Below are positions 1-9,877 of a stretch of 64,000 nt of DNA, piece by piece. Every line of letters starts with the position of its first letter. The stretch's first letter is position 1. The notes beneath the pieces are model-generated. The model was not told where the DNA came from, did no database searches, and saw only the letters and a list, made by a program, of their open reading frames with translations. This DNA comes from Agarophyton chilense (lineage: Eukaryota > Rhodophyta > Florideophyceae > Gracilariales > Gracilariaceae): positions 744,001-808,000 of the forward strand of contig JARGXX010000098.1 of the NCBI GenBank assembly GCA_030374765.1, written 5' to 3'. The translations under genes were made by a program, and so were the position numbers.

Positions 1-1440
1 ATGGACTTGTGCGCAACTTTATGGGCTCCAGTAGGAAACCGAAGTGGGGTTTGTAACTCCAGCCACATAAGACAAATTATACCAGAGGGCTTCTATGTCA
101 GTGATACTTATACGGTTGTGTGTGAATCGTTACAATGTTGACGTTTTTCTCATTGGTGAGTTGCAAGTTTAAACTTTAGCACTTATAAGTTTGAAGGTCA
201 GTGTAGAATCTTTGTGGGAATTTATATGGATAAGTAGAATGAAAAAGTTAAAATAAGGTATTTGGATTACAAAAAAAATACGAAAAGTTTAAGAAAGACT
301 TAATAATTGTCTAGGGCATGATCTAGTCATAATTATGCATCTAGTATAAAAATTAAAAAAACAGTCCAAATTATATCAGCATGGATGCTAAACTGCGCAA
401 ACAACCACGACAATATCTCAGAGGTGCTTACTGTTTTCTTTAAAAAGTGGCGGCTGAGCTCAAGTACTTGGTTACACCGAGGTTCAAGCCCTACTTTAAC
501 GCCTTAACAAATCCGACGAATTAATAAGTAAATTGCTAAATCTGCATCTGTTTCCATCCACGTGTATAGTACTGCTTTGGCACTCACACTTGTACATCGT
601 GCGCACCTACGCTCGGAACTCTTACCGCGCCACGTGTTCAACGGCCTTGTCCACAGCCTTGTCTAAAATGTGTTGCATTCTATGCATCTACCTACAGATC
701 TGTGAGTGGAAGACGCTGCCTCTCAACTTCACTCTATCGTCGTCGTCGCTTCGCTTTAGTCCTTTTCTGTTACTTTAATGCTGTTGGACAAGATCCACTC
801 GGTCGTCACTAAAGGGCTTGGGCAAGCGCTCTTTCTTTTCGCATTACAAGCGAATGTGACTCATCGAGCTACACTTTAGTATAGTGAGCTACACCGATGA
901 GGCAATTACACCACGTGGTGGACCTGGATGGTGGCCTGCATGCGCCGTGTACTACAGTACTTTATTTTGCAATTAGCTTAGCTTTTCGCTAATTTAGTAA
1001 TACTTAGATAAGAGTAAGTTGATAGGGAGGCGCACCTCAAGTGCACCTCCTTCTGGCCACGTGGCGAGGAGCGCCACCGCAGGTCGGGTGGCTGGTGAGA
1101 TATGTCTTCACCAAGCATGGCCACCCCTGTCACAATTGAAAAGACAAGCACCTAGTAGACTAATTTTACCCCTTTTGGTTCCTACAGTCGACCATAAAGG
1201 TAAGCCCAGCGTCTTTACAGTTTTCCTGACCCGCGTGCGCTGTACATCACCGTCTACCAATATGATGTTAGAAAGCCCGTCGTTCCTGTTGCACCCTTCA
1301 GCGGTTGGTGCTGTCACACCTTACAGATATCTTCAATCTCCTCCTCCTAGGTCGAGCACATCCCGTGCTCCCTAGAACTGTCAGGTCTTACACCACTTGC
1401 TACTGTTTTGGTTTATGCCACATACACGTGTAAATCCACT
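1..1440. other. No supported gene; decayed non-coding DNA
   Basis: The first ~500 bases are AT-rich with many A/T runs and the rest is mixed. Open frames here are short, overlap on both strands and have no recognisable protein family. The stretch directly precedes a PIF/Harbinger transposase relic and may include its decayed 5' flank. I found no terminal inverted repeat that would mark an element end. Confidence 0.5.
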
Positions 1441-1449
1441 TGCCAACCG

Positions 1450-2690
1450 ACATCCCTTCATCACTTCCAAATACGCTTAACAAACATGAGTCAGCCGTGA
1501 GTACGAGTGGCTCCCATTGTAGACGTCGGCAACGGAAAGAGCCATGCGACAAAAAAAGTAAAGCGTCGGCGAAGCCATCCAGCGCAAACGGCGACGCAAA
1601 TGCCTCATGCGCAAAGACCTGCTTCTAGATGCGGACGACAACTTGCTCCTCCACAGTCGACCCCGATACCACTGCGCTAGAAAAGACATTTGCCGCATCT
1701 CTATGCGTTTCCAAAACATATCCTCGAGCCGCTTCAACATCAGTTATTTCACCGAGAAGGAATGCTCGCGCCAAATCCGCTCCCGATCACATGATTTTCA
1801 ACGCGGGTGCTCACTAACAGTCGGGGTGGCAGGGAAGACACATCGTAACAGGTACCGTTGTGACCCCTTCATAGCTACCTGCATCCTACTAGGTCGTCTC
1901 GCCTACCCTCTACGTTGGAAGGACACGGAAACCACTTTCGATATGCGCACTTCTGCTCTTTGTGAAAATTTTTGGGAGGTGGTGCCCAGTTTTTTTATGC
2001 TTAAACAAACATTTGTTGGAGGAGTTCCGCGGCGGTTTGATGGAACAAAGAGCAGCTATGTATGTGCAAGCTATTTATGAGAAGGGGGTACCCCTCGAAA
2101 GCTGAGTAGGCTTTTCCTGACCGCCTTAAGATTCAAATGAGCTGTCCCGGAGGTTTTGAAGCGAACCAACGCGGATGTTATTTTGACCATAAGCGCTTCC
2201 ACTGCCTTATCTACCAGACTGTTCCTACCACAGACGGTCTTATGTTCCATTTGTATGGCCCGGAGGTCGGACGTTGCCACAATATGACGCTGTATGGAGA
2301 GAGTTCAAAAGAGGCATTGTTGCAAAATGTTCTTATACAGCACGGGGGACAGTTTTACAGTACGGAGACGCTGGTCACGTGTTAAGGCCTTGGGTGAAGG
2401 TTTCAATCGGCATGGTAGGTGCGACGCTTACAATACAGGCGTACAACACGGCTATGAGCGCTTTGCGAGAAGCAATAGAGTGGACTAACAGGGGTGTGAA
2501 GCAGTTTTGGTGCTCTCAAGACTTCAACGACAGTTGAACGTGCGCCAAACTCCAATATCAGTGTTGTACCAGTCTTCCGCGTTGCTGTGGAACATCAAGA
2601 CGTACATGATACACTACGGACAAACCGTTTCCTACTTCAAATGCCCCCCTCCTTCTCTAAACGAGTACCTGAAATCTACTTAAATGTGCC
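1450..2690 (+). mobile_element. PIF/Harbinger DNA transposon transposase relic (DDE_Tnp_4 / HARBI1-like)
   Basis: Plus-strand translation in three frames gives successive pieces of a HARBI1-type nuclease. Around 2010-2090 there is LLEEFRGGLMEQRAAMYVQA, followed by a segment with RGCYFDHKRFHCLIYQTVP and then DGLMFHLYGPEVGRCHNMTLY at about 2160-2300. Next come GDAGHVLRPW and REAIEWTNRGVKQFWCSQDF at about 2365-2520, and the C-terminal SSALLWNIKTYMIHYGQTVS at about 2570-2630. In this family the D of GDxG and the E of REAxEW belong to the DDE triad. The first D, expected in a GFVDGT-like motif near 2105, is eroded. At least four frame changes and stops break the sequence, so it cannot be active. 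The family call rests on remembered motif order, not a search. An upstream Ser/Lys/Arg-rich stretch at 1450-1800 may be the N-terminal part. Confidence 0.7.
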
Positions 2691-2723
2691 TTGAAAGCTT
2701 TCCCGCCCTACCGAAGGCGGCAA

Positions 2724-2868
2724 CCATCCAAAATTCGCGCCATGGTGCGATACGCGATGGTGCGCGTCACGCTCTCTGTGTCAAGAGCCTGCGGCCCCGG
2801 CGGGCGCTCGAGACGGAGAGCGTGCCGCGCACCAACGCGTATCGCACCATGGCGCGAAAGTTGGATGG
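2724..2868. repeat. 145-bp hairpin / foldback repeat
   Basis: Bases 2724-2781 and 2811-2868 are inverted copies of each other at roughly 90% identity. Both arms start CCATCCAA when read inward and contain TTCGCGCCATGGTGCGATAC. The loop is about 29 bp and GC-rich. The protein-like translations of the two strands are similar only because of this symmetry. It could be a MITE-like foldback insertion, or the junction of the two opposed open regions on either side. Confidence 0.8.
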
Positions 2869-2869
2869 C

Positions 2870-3356
2870 CGAAGAAGGGAGGGTAAGAAAGGACGACTTT
2901 ACCCCAACTTCTTCACTAACACGCCTAGCGCTCATGTTTTCTATCTAAGCTCAGAAAGCGATTCCAGCGGACTTCGTGTAGCATTCTGCACTATCGGAAT
3001 GCCGATGACGATTTTTTTGTCTAAGTAGGATAATACTCATAAGTGAGTGCAACGGCTAAGATGAAGTTATGAAGCGGCACCCCGCAAATGGTCCGTGAGG
3101 TGGTATATTACACGTGGGACATCGGTCTGCCACGGGGCATCCGATTCGACCCTTTGTAGGGAAATACCGGATTGGCAACGGCGCATATACTGTAGTGAGT
3201 ATCCACGTGGCAAGCATTATCCAGTACTCTAGAGGGGTTAATCGGCTAACAGAGTTTATAACTAGATATTATTATGTGCGGTGCTCACCACTGTGCACTG
3301 TACTTAAGGCACAGAAGGGAGCGCCGACTCCAAAGTAAAAGAGATAACAAACGGGT
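2870..3356. other. No supported gene
   Basis: This spacer lies between the hairpin and the minus-strand Myb/SANT-like relic. Open frames are short and show no recognisable motifs. Confidence 0.4.
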
Positions 3357-4700
3357 TCACAACTCACTTGCTCCTCGTTCAGGATTCCTTAACCGGAAAT
3401 CCGGACAAGCTACAACAAGTAGTTGTCCGTTCAAAAGTACCAACACCCTCATTGGCGAGTGGGGTGGGTCGGTGCCCTTCTTGAGGGCGACAGCCATCTT
3501 AACTGGCTTGATTGAAGAAATTTTTCCTATGCCTTTGAGTGCAGCACGTTCTGCTTGGAGGGGAGAAACGATGCTGTCGTCGCTACCATCATCACAACTT
3601 CCTGTAGCCCCCATGGACGCCTGGCCGTCAGAGACGGTGGGGCTGCATGCTGGAAAGCGCTTGAATGTCGCGAGCTGGAGTTGCGATACGGTTGCGCCGG
3701 TTCCAGATGAAGCAGAGCCGTTCTGCTTCTTCTGGGATCTAGTAGATTTCGCAGGCCCACCTGCGGATTTGAGAGCGGCAAGGGCTGCTTTAAGATCCTT
3801 CTTCTCATCTGCGTTTGTTCGTTAAGAGTTGTCAATCCAGTGGTACTGGTCTTCTGCTTTGCACGGTGGGTGGGGGCAGGGGAAGGGTGGGCGCCTGGAA
3901 CGCGGTTTGGCTGTGTGTTGCTGATCTGGAAGGCTACGTGTACTGGTTCTGCGTGAGTCTGTGCTTCGCGAATACTTGTTCTGTTGTGGTAATTTTTTTC
4001 TGGGCCTGGAGTTTCGTTGTTTCGAAGCTGGACCGTCGTCGACAATTTGAAATGCTTCGGCTACAACCGTTGCATGCGCCATGAAACCGTTGAAGTCCTT
4101 CTTCAAGTGCGCATATGACAATTCCAGGTCTGTCTCGAGACCAGTCTTCAGTTGTTTGGGCTTGATGGCAGGCGCACGGCGCTTGGTATTCTTGATGCGC
4201 ACGTTGCTCTAATCCTTCTTTGTGCGTTCCGTGCTCGCATCAGCTGAATTTGTGCCAACCTCTTTGGCATCTTTCGTGCCTGTGGCCTTCTCGTGTATCG
4301 CTTTACCGGCTTTCATAAGACGCCTATCCAACTCTGTGCGTTCATCTCTCTCATTTCTCCGTTGCTCTTCGTGCTCGTCGACTGCCAGGATGACGTCGTC
4401 AAGAAGCATTTCAAGCTCAACGCACACTTCGATTATACCATAAGAAAATTGGATTCTGCTTCAAAGCGAGACTGTGGTCGCCTACTTTTTTGAAACGGTC
4501 GTTGATTGTCTTTTGTGACGGTGCGCAAACGGCATTGAAGGCGCCTGGTGGGCACGATGAAACAAATATGGACAAATCATTTTCGAAACGCCGTTTTATT
4601 TCTCCATGGGGAGCTTTACGGGAGTCAACAGTGACAACAGCCTTCAACAGTATGGTGTCGAAAGCCGCTGTCGTAAAGTGGAAGAAGGGCTGACCTTTGA
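3357..4700 (-). mobile_element. Decayed Myb/SANT-like protein gene, probably the accessory ORF of a PIF/Harbinger element
   Basis: Read on the minus strand, the N-terminal piece at about 4700-4440 has FTTAAFDTILLKAVVTVDSR and then SQKTINDRFKKVGDH. This order (helix, helix, TINDRFKK) resembles the SANT/Myb-like domain of transposon-linked DNA-binding proteins. It is followed at 4427-4209 by ELEMLLDDVILAVDEHEEQR and a strongly charged K/E/R stretch likely to form a coiled coil. Basic and then Ser/Ala-rich pieces follow down to about 3357. The reading frame changes several times, so the gene is broken. PIF/Harbinger elements carry a transposase and a Myb-like protein, often in opposite orientations. 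The facing transposase relic at 1450-2690 therefore fits one decayed element, but this is inference. Confidence 0.45.
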
Positions 4701-5529
4701 GGTTGTCGATATACTACACTGGCCTTGTAGGTGATGGATGCGAGAGATCATCGGCCATGAAGCTCCGGGCGAGCTACCATCTAGGTGTTGTCAGCCACGT
4801 GTAGTGTTGACATGTACCTTCTGGTTGAGTAATTGTTAGTAATTGTACTTGTAATTATATTTGTTTTAGTACAGTAGTGGAGTGGCCACCTGGCACTGTA
4901 GCCAGTGCTGGCCAGATCTCTGACACTAGGTCAGAGACCGTGCCTTGCTCGCACCTCCCGGGTGATCTGGAGAGTGCAGACCACTGCATATAGGAAACTG
5001 CACCTCCTCCATCCTAGTCTGATAAAGACAGGCACCACTTGGGTCACGACTATACCTTTTGGTTCATTGTTTCTCAACCACCACACAGGCTTTCCCGCGC
5101 GTCGACGCCTGCCATCGTTCACCTACACGGTATAGGCTAGTTGCCCCGCCGTTTGCCCCTGCCGGTTTTCACGGTGCCCTGTTACCATCGAGGTTTATTA
5201 CGTCTACCTTCTAAGGTTGAGCGCCACCACGCTCCCTACGTTTGAGAGTCACCACGCTCCCGAGACAAGACAGTAGAATACCTTAGAGGTGAATGTACGA
5301 CAGCCGCATAGAAGCGTATGCGTTTTTTTTCGACGCGGTGGTTCTATGAGTTAGACCAGCGGGAACGGGGATGAGAGAAATGACGACAGCACCTTTTTCG
5401 AGCGGCTTTCGGACCTCATCGGTTGGCGGGGGTGGTGGTCGGGGGGATTGACGGTTGGCTGAGGTCGATGGTGGCCTCCGGGAAACCAGGTGCCTTTTGG
5501 CGCGAGGGGTACCTCTCTCTGCGATCAAA
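4701..5529. other. No supported gene
   Basis: Moderate GC, only short overlapping open frames. A C/T-rich stretch around 5020-5090 faintly resembles bases near 1130-1180, but the match is too weak to call a repeat. Confidence 0.4.
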
Positions 5530-6598
5530 TGAGAGGGGTTGCTTTGACAGATGTTTTTTCCAATTTCATTTGCAGTGTCCGAAAGTGAATTATGAGATGG
5601 CTCCTGTGAATCCTGGAATGCGTACAGCATTCCAGAATTGCTGGAACACACGTATATAAAGTACCAGCATGGTCTGCACTCCCTATTCCATGGCTAGCGT
5701 CGAAAGTCATAATTGCACATTCGAGAAAGTAATCTAGAAGCACAGAGTAGTACCTATCAAGTAGTAGTGCGTTTCAGCTTCTTTTTGGATGTTCTAAATC
5801 CCTATAGAAGACGCTCTGATGTCTCTGAGTCCTCCCTCGGATGACGTGATCCAACAATTGACACCCTAAAACATTATTTTTTTTTGGCCTCAAGCTCTTT
5901 AAAATTATCAAAAGGTGAGACGTTTGCCGCCTGGAGTAAAATGAGGCGACTTCATCTGGAAGAACAAACCCATACATTACAAAAAATCGGTGAGGCGTTT
6001 GCCGCAGTACAAAGGTTCAGTGAGGCGTTCGCCGCTGGATGGAATACCTCCTGTCATCCCACTGCACCATTTGAAGCGCCCTCGGGGTCAACAAGAGAAG
6101 ATCTGTCCGTATCAATGGCGTTGGGTCTGTCTAAAAAGCCCGAACAGAGTGAAAAGTATGTGACGGTCGTAAAGACTTGATGGCAATATGGGATATAGCA
6201 CTGAATAGAAAGCTGCTGCAAGTGATGCCGCGTAACCTTTCCTGCAAAAGGCGAGCTCAGGATATAGAGTAAAAGCATATTTTTTTGTTATTATATCTCC
6301 CAGAAAGCTTTTAAGGACTGTACACGACTGCTTATGGTTAACGCAGAAGTGAGAAGGCTAAAGAAATCGTTACACATCCGGAGTGTCTGACCGAAAGACA
6401 GGGCGTCTGAATTCTAGTGACTATTGACATGAGTCTTTGGTTTCGTTGGTTTAAGAAGATCAAGAAGAAGCTTATATCAGAATAATAATACATCATTATA
6501 TCTATCTTGGCCATTCAGAAACGGAAAAAGCTTTTTATCGCCGTAGTTTACTACATAGTCTGGCCCACAGCGTCACACCTATAGATGGCGCTCACAGC
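5530..6598 (-). repeat. Dispersed ~1 kb repeat, copy 1 (reverse orientation)
   Basis: The reverse complement of this stretch aligns along nearly its whole length with 53357-54460. Shared blocks include CTGTGRGCGCCA at the start, TTCTGATATAA, TCAGACGCCCTG, AATGTTTTAGG, TCAGAGC and GTGCTTCTAG, in the same order. Both copies begin at TGTG(A/G)GCGCCA, after which the flanks no longer match. Identity looks like about 70-75%, so both copies are old. No coding capacity was seen. It could be a solo LTR-like unit or a non-autonomous DNA element. Three copies of a 16-bp motif lie at 5915-5930, 5990-6005 and 6020-6035. Confidence 0.7.
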
Positions 6599-7459
6599 TC
6601 CTTAACCAAAATGGGTTTTGCGCATTAACTGCGTTGCACGTTTCTAGAAGTAATTTGTTGTCGATGGCGAACGCGATTCGATTTAGTTTGGTCAGGAAAA
6701 AATCGGAGTGACCGTAACAGCAAAACAAGATAGCACACGATGAAAGCAAAACTAACACGGACATAATACAGGGAGTCAAACGACATGCATGAATTTGGTG
6801 CACGGCCACCAGAGAGCGGATGCAGAGGTAAAACGTTAGTGCGAAACCGCAGCGATGACAAGAGTATGAAGCGGATGGTCTACTATGATGAAAGCTAGCA
6901 CTGGCGTATTGCGGCCCGTGCCACTGCGCCTTACGCGAGATCGGGTGGACGACATAGATGCACCAAGAAAGTGTGGCAAAAGGCAAGAGCAGAAGCGGAG
7001 GCAAGACTTGGAAGCACGGCTTCGAGTGAGCCCAAGCGGAGGAATATGCTTGATGCGCGAGCCCTTCAAAGACAAATGAAAGTGTATTATTTAATATGGT
7101 TCAAGCTTTGGTTGGAAGGGCTTTAGTGCGTTCCAGACCCAAAGCAGGGCGAGGGAACGCGCAACGCTGAGCGTTTCTGCTTTGCCTTCCCGCCTTGCCT
7201 AGGGCGAGAACCGTTCGCATTCTAGAGCACGTTGGAGCCGTTGTGTAGGGAAAGGGAGGGCTTGCAAAGAAACGAGAGACCGCCCAAACGCGGCTGGACC
7301 GTCGGCCTGTCGACGGTCCAGCACACAAGTTCGGCGTATTTCGGACAGCATGCATGCGACGTGAGCCATGGTCCTGTGGCCAGTATGTGCAGTGCGCAAA
7401 GAGACGATGAACCCCGGCGAGAGCATCCATAGCCACCGCGCCACCTTGCCACCGTCGCC
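6599..7459. other. Upstream flank of the FARS2 gene; no supported gene
   Basis: No convincing open frame; the longer ones are on the strand opposite FARS2 and lack any recognisable family. GC rises toward 7400. The last ~300 bases probably include the FARS2 promoter and 5' leader, but no clear TATA box was seen. Confidence 0.4.
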
Positions 7460-8653
7460 ATGCGTCCGCCGTCAAGCGTCGCTGCCGCGCGCGCGCGCGC
7501 CTTCCTCCACAGACGCTTCACCACGCCCCCCTCGCGCGTCTCCGCCCCCCCGGCCGTCGCGAGCGCCGCGAGCGTCGACACGCCCGCCACGCTCGCGCAC
7601 GCGCGCGGGCGAGTTCCCGAGACTATCTGGCGCAAAACGGGCGACAGGCTGCACAACAAACCGCTACACCCTTTGAGTACGCTTCGTCGCCACATAGAAA
7701 GCTACCTTCAACAACGACACGCTAATGTGTTCAAGTGTTTGTCGGATCTATCGCCGGTAGTGTCCACCAAGCATTGCTTCGATGATTTGCTGGTTCCGTC
7801 CGATCATCCGTCGCGTGCGCCTACCGATACGTATTATGTTGACCGTCACGTCGTGCTGCGCACCCACATGACGGCTCATGACGTGCCGCTTTTGCAGCAG
7901 CGACATACGGCGCTGTTGCTGTGCGGCGATGTGTATCGGCGGGACACCGTTGATCGAACGCACTACCCGGTATTTCACCAAATCGATGCTGCGCGGTTGT
8001 ATCCGCCGTCCACGGATCGCACTGTGATTCAACGCGACTTGCAAACCACTCTCACAGGGTTGGCGCGCCATTTGTTTGGTCAGCATGTCAAACTACGTTG
8101 GGTACACGCCTACTTCCCCTTCACTCACCCGAGCTTCGAGCTGGAGGTCTTCTGGGAAGGCCAGTGGCTCGAGCTTCTTGGCTGCGGACTGCTGCACCCG
8201 CGCGTGTTGGCAAACGCTAACGTGTCGCCCCGCGTCGATGGCTGGGCGTTTGGTCTAGGGCTCGAGAGACTGGCCATGGTTCTGTTTCACGTCCCGGACA
8301 TCCGACTGTTCTGGTCGCAGGACCCCCGCGTGACGGCCCAGTTTTCGTCCGGTACGCTGCTGGACCGCTACAAACCGTTCTCGCTGTTTCCGAGCATTGA
8401 AAAGCACATTTCGTTTTGGATTGACGGCCACTTTCATCAAAACGACCTGTGTGAGATTGCGCGCGGCCTGGCAGCCGACCTTGTGGAGAATATTTCCCTT
8501 GTCGACCGCTTTCAACGCGAAGAGAGGACCAGCGTGTGTTATCGACTCGTGTTCCGAAGCATGGAACGAAGCTTGACTCACTCGGAGGTCAATCACATCT
8601 TCAACAACATCCGCCAGAATGTTGCTGACAGCTTGCCAGTGACGCTCAGATAG
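7460..8653 (+). CDS. FARS2: Phenylalanyl-tRNA synthetase, organellar monomeric type
   Basis: This enzyme charges organellar tRNA-Phe with phenylalanine using ATP. The 397-residue length fits the monomeric mitochondrial/plastid enzyme rather than the cytosolic two-subunit form. Residues 1-40 are rich in Arg, Ala and Ser with few acids, as in a mitochondrial or dual-targeting presequence. RTHMTAHD (about 134-141) is a variant of the substrate-binding RTHTS segment. GDVYRRDTVDRTHYPVFHQI (156-175) is class II motif 2, and GWAFGLGLERLAM (261-273) is motif 3. The last ~90 residues match the ferredoxin-fold anticodon-binding (FDX-ACB) domain. The gene is one exon. The ATG at 7460 was chosen because it is the first in frame and opens the presequence. 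CCDC25 follows 157 bp downstream on the same strand. It appears intact. Confidence 0.93.
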   Translation: MRPPSSVAAARARAFLHRRFTTPPSRVSAPPAVASAASVDTPATLAHARGRVPETIWRKTGDRLHNKPLHPLSTLRRHIESYLQQRHANVFKCLSDLSPVVSTKHCFDDLLVPSDHPSRAPTDTYYVDRHVVLRTHMTAHDVPLLQQRHTALLLCGDVYRRDTVDRTHYPVFHQIDAARLYPPSTDRTVIQRDLQTTLTGLARHLFGQHVKLRWVHAYFPFTHPSFELEVFWEGQWLELLGCGLLHPRVLANANVSPRVDGWAFGLGLERLAMVLFHVPDIRLFWSQDPRVTAQFSSGTLLDRYKPFSLFPSIEKHISFWIDGHFHQNDLCEIARGLAADLVENISLVDRFQREERTSVCYRLVFRSMERSLTHSEVNHIFNNIRQNVADSLPVTLR

Positions 8654-8810
8654 CCTCAAAATACCCTTTTTGTGTAAAATATTTTCTAAACCCCCCGCCA
8701 CGTTCGCACTCACCTCGCAACTCACTCGTCGTCACCCGCCCAACTGCACGACATAATCCACCAGCCAACCAACCTCCACCCTGTCGCCAACGCAACTCCG
8801 CATCAGCACC

Positions 8811-9443
8811 ATGGTGTTCTACTACAAGACAAGCGACCCGTCATATCATGTGTACGTCGGCAAGGACAAGTACGAGAATGAAGAGCTCATCAAGTACGGC
8901 TGGGAAAACGACGTTTGGTTTCACGTCGACAAACTTTCCTCGGCTCACGTGTATTTGCGCCTCAAAGATGGCGGATCTATCGATTCCATCCCAGAGGATG
9001 TGCTACAGGATTGTGTCCAACTCGTCAAGTTCAACTCCATCGAAGGAAATAGAATGAACAACGTTGCCGTCGTGTATACCTACTGGTCCAATCTACGCAA
9101 GACAGGTGACATGGACGTGGGACAAGTCAGCTTTCACAAAATGGCTCATGTCAAACGAGTCACTGTTGAGAAGCGTCTCAACGAAGTTGTTAACCGTCTC
9201 AACCGCACAAAGACAGAGGAGCACCCGGATCTGGCGCGCGAAAAAACAAATCGCACAAAGTACCTCAACAAACTTGCTCGCGAAGGCATGCGAAAGAAAG
9301 CCGAGCGAGAAAAGCAACTACGCGAGCAGCAACAAAAGGAAAAGGAAGAAAAGTCCTATGACCGTATCCACCAGCCAAAAGACATGACAAGCAACAAAGA
9401 CATTCGCCAGACCTACACCGAGTACGAAGACGATTTCATGTGA
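8811..9443 (+). CDS. CCDC25: CCDC25 family protein (NFACT-R / DUF814 domain)
   Basis: A 210-residue protein starting [20 protein letters not shown], the typical start of the CCDC25 family. Residues 1 to about 115 form the NFACT-R_1 (DUF814) domain with the family segments [20 protein letters not shown] and [20 protein letters not shown]. Residues about 130-185 are rich in K, E, R and Q and should form a coiled coil. The C-terminus ends YEDDFM, as in homologs. The same domain in NEMF/Rqc2 acts in ribosome-associated quality control, and human CCDC25 has also been reported as a membrane DNA sensor. The role here is not shown by sequence. The start codon sits in a good context (CACCATGG). It is a single intact exon of typical family length. 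Confidence 0.92.
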   Translation: MVFYYKTSDPSYHVYVGKDKYENEELIKYGWENDVWFHVDKLSSAHVYLRLKDGGSIDSIPEDVLQDCVQLVKFNSIEGNRMNNVAVVYTYWSNLRKTGDMDVGQVSFHKMAHVKRVTVEKRLNEVVNRLNRTKTEEHPDLAREKTNRTKYLNKLAREGMRKKAEREKQLREQQQKEKEEKSYDRIHQPKDMTSNKDIRQTYTEYEDDFM

Positions 9444-9877
9444 GCGCCATGAGCGTGAATCATGGGCGCGGCGAGGCACACAAAATCACACAATCTCAAC
9501 AGAGTTCGTCACACCCTTGCGAAACACACATTTCCGTGCAAAATCGTCGCAGTCCTTTCGTGCTCACGCTGCCGCATCAATTGCGGTGAATCTCGGAGCA
9601 CGCATATATGTCTTGCTGAAACCTCGCGCTTTTTGACTCGCTCACCTACGCATTCTACTTCTGCTGGATGGTTTCCCTTGTGCCAACTACAATCAGAAAG
9701 GAAAAGGGAGGAAAAGCAAAAACCCTTGTAGAAATGCAACCATGTATCCAAAATTGACGAGCATCCGCGTGTCACTACGTAACCCGGGGCTATCCCTCAC
9801 TTTGAGGTTTTTATTTATCAGATAAAGAATGGTACATAGGGGCTCCCGTTGAACGCTACAGGTCCTGTCATCAGCAG
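9444..9877. other. Shared 3' region of two convergent genes
   Basis: CCDC25 (+) and dihydrolipoamide dehydrogenase (-) end toward each other here, so the stretch should hold both 3' untranslated regions. No open frame with a recognisable product is present, and no obvious polyadenylation signal could be singled out. Confidence 0.5.

Noticed and set aside
440-515. tRNA-like string (CTGAGCTCAAGTACTTGG ... GAGGTTCAAGCCC) suggesting a tRNA or SINE
   Set aside because: The supposed T-arm stem does not pair and the spacing between box A-like and box B-like parts is too short for a cloverleaf.
1020-1420. Faint similarity between 1020-1420 and 4860-5290 (for example CCTTTTGGTTC and GAGCxCxxCxxGCTCCC-like strings)
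   Set aside because: Matches are short and interrupted and could not be extended into a convincing collinear alignment by eye.
3274-3825. 183-codon plus-strand frame
   Set aside because: It overlaps the minus-strand Myb/SANT-like relic, whose pieces have recognisable order and composition. The plus frame has no family features.
7222-7695. 157-codon minus-strand frame over the FARS2 start
   Set aside because: Antisense to a clear gene in GC-rich sequence, with no family motifs.
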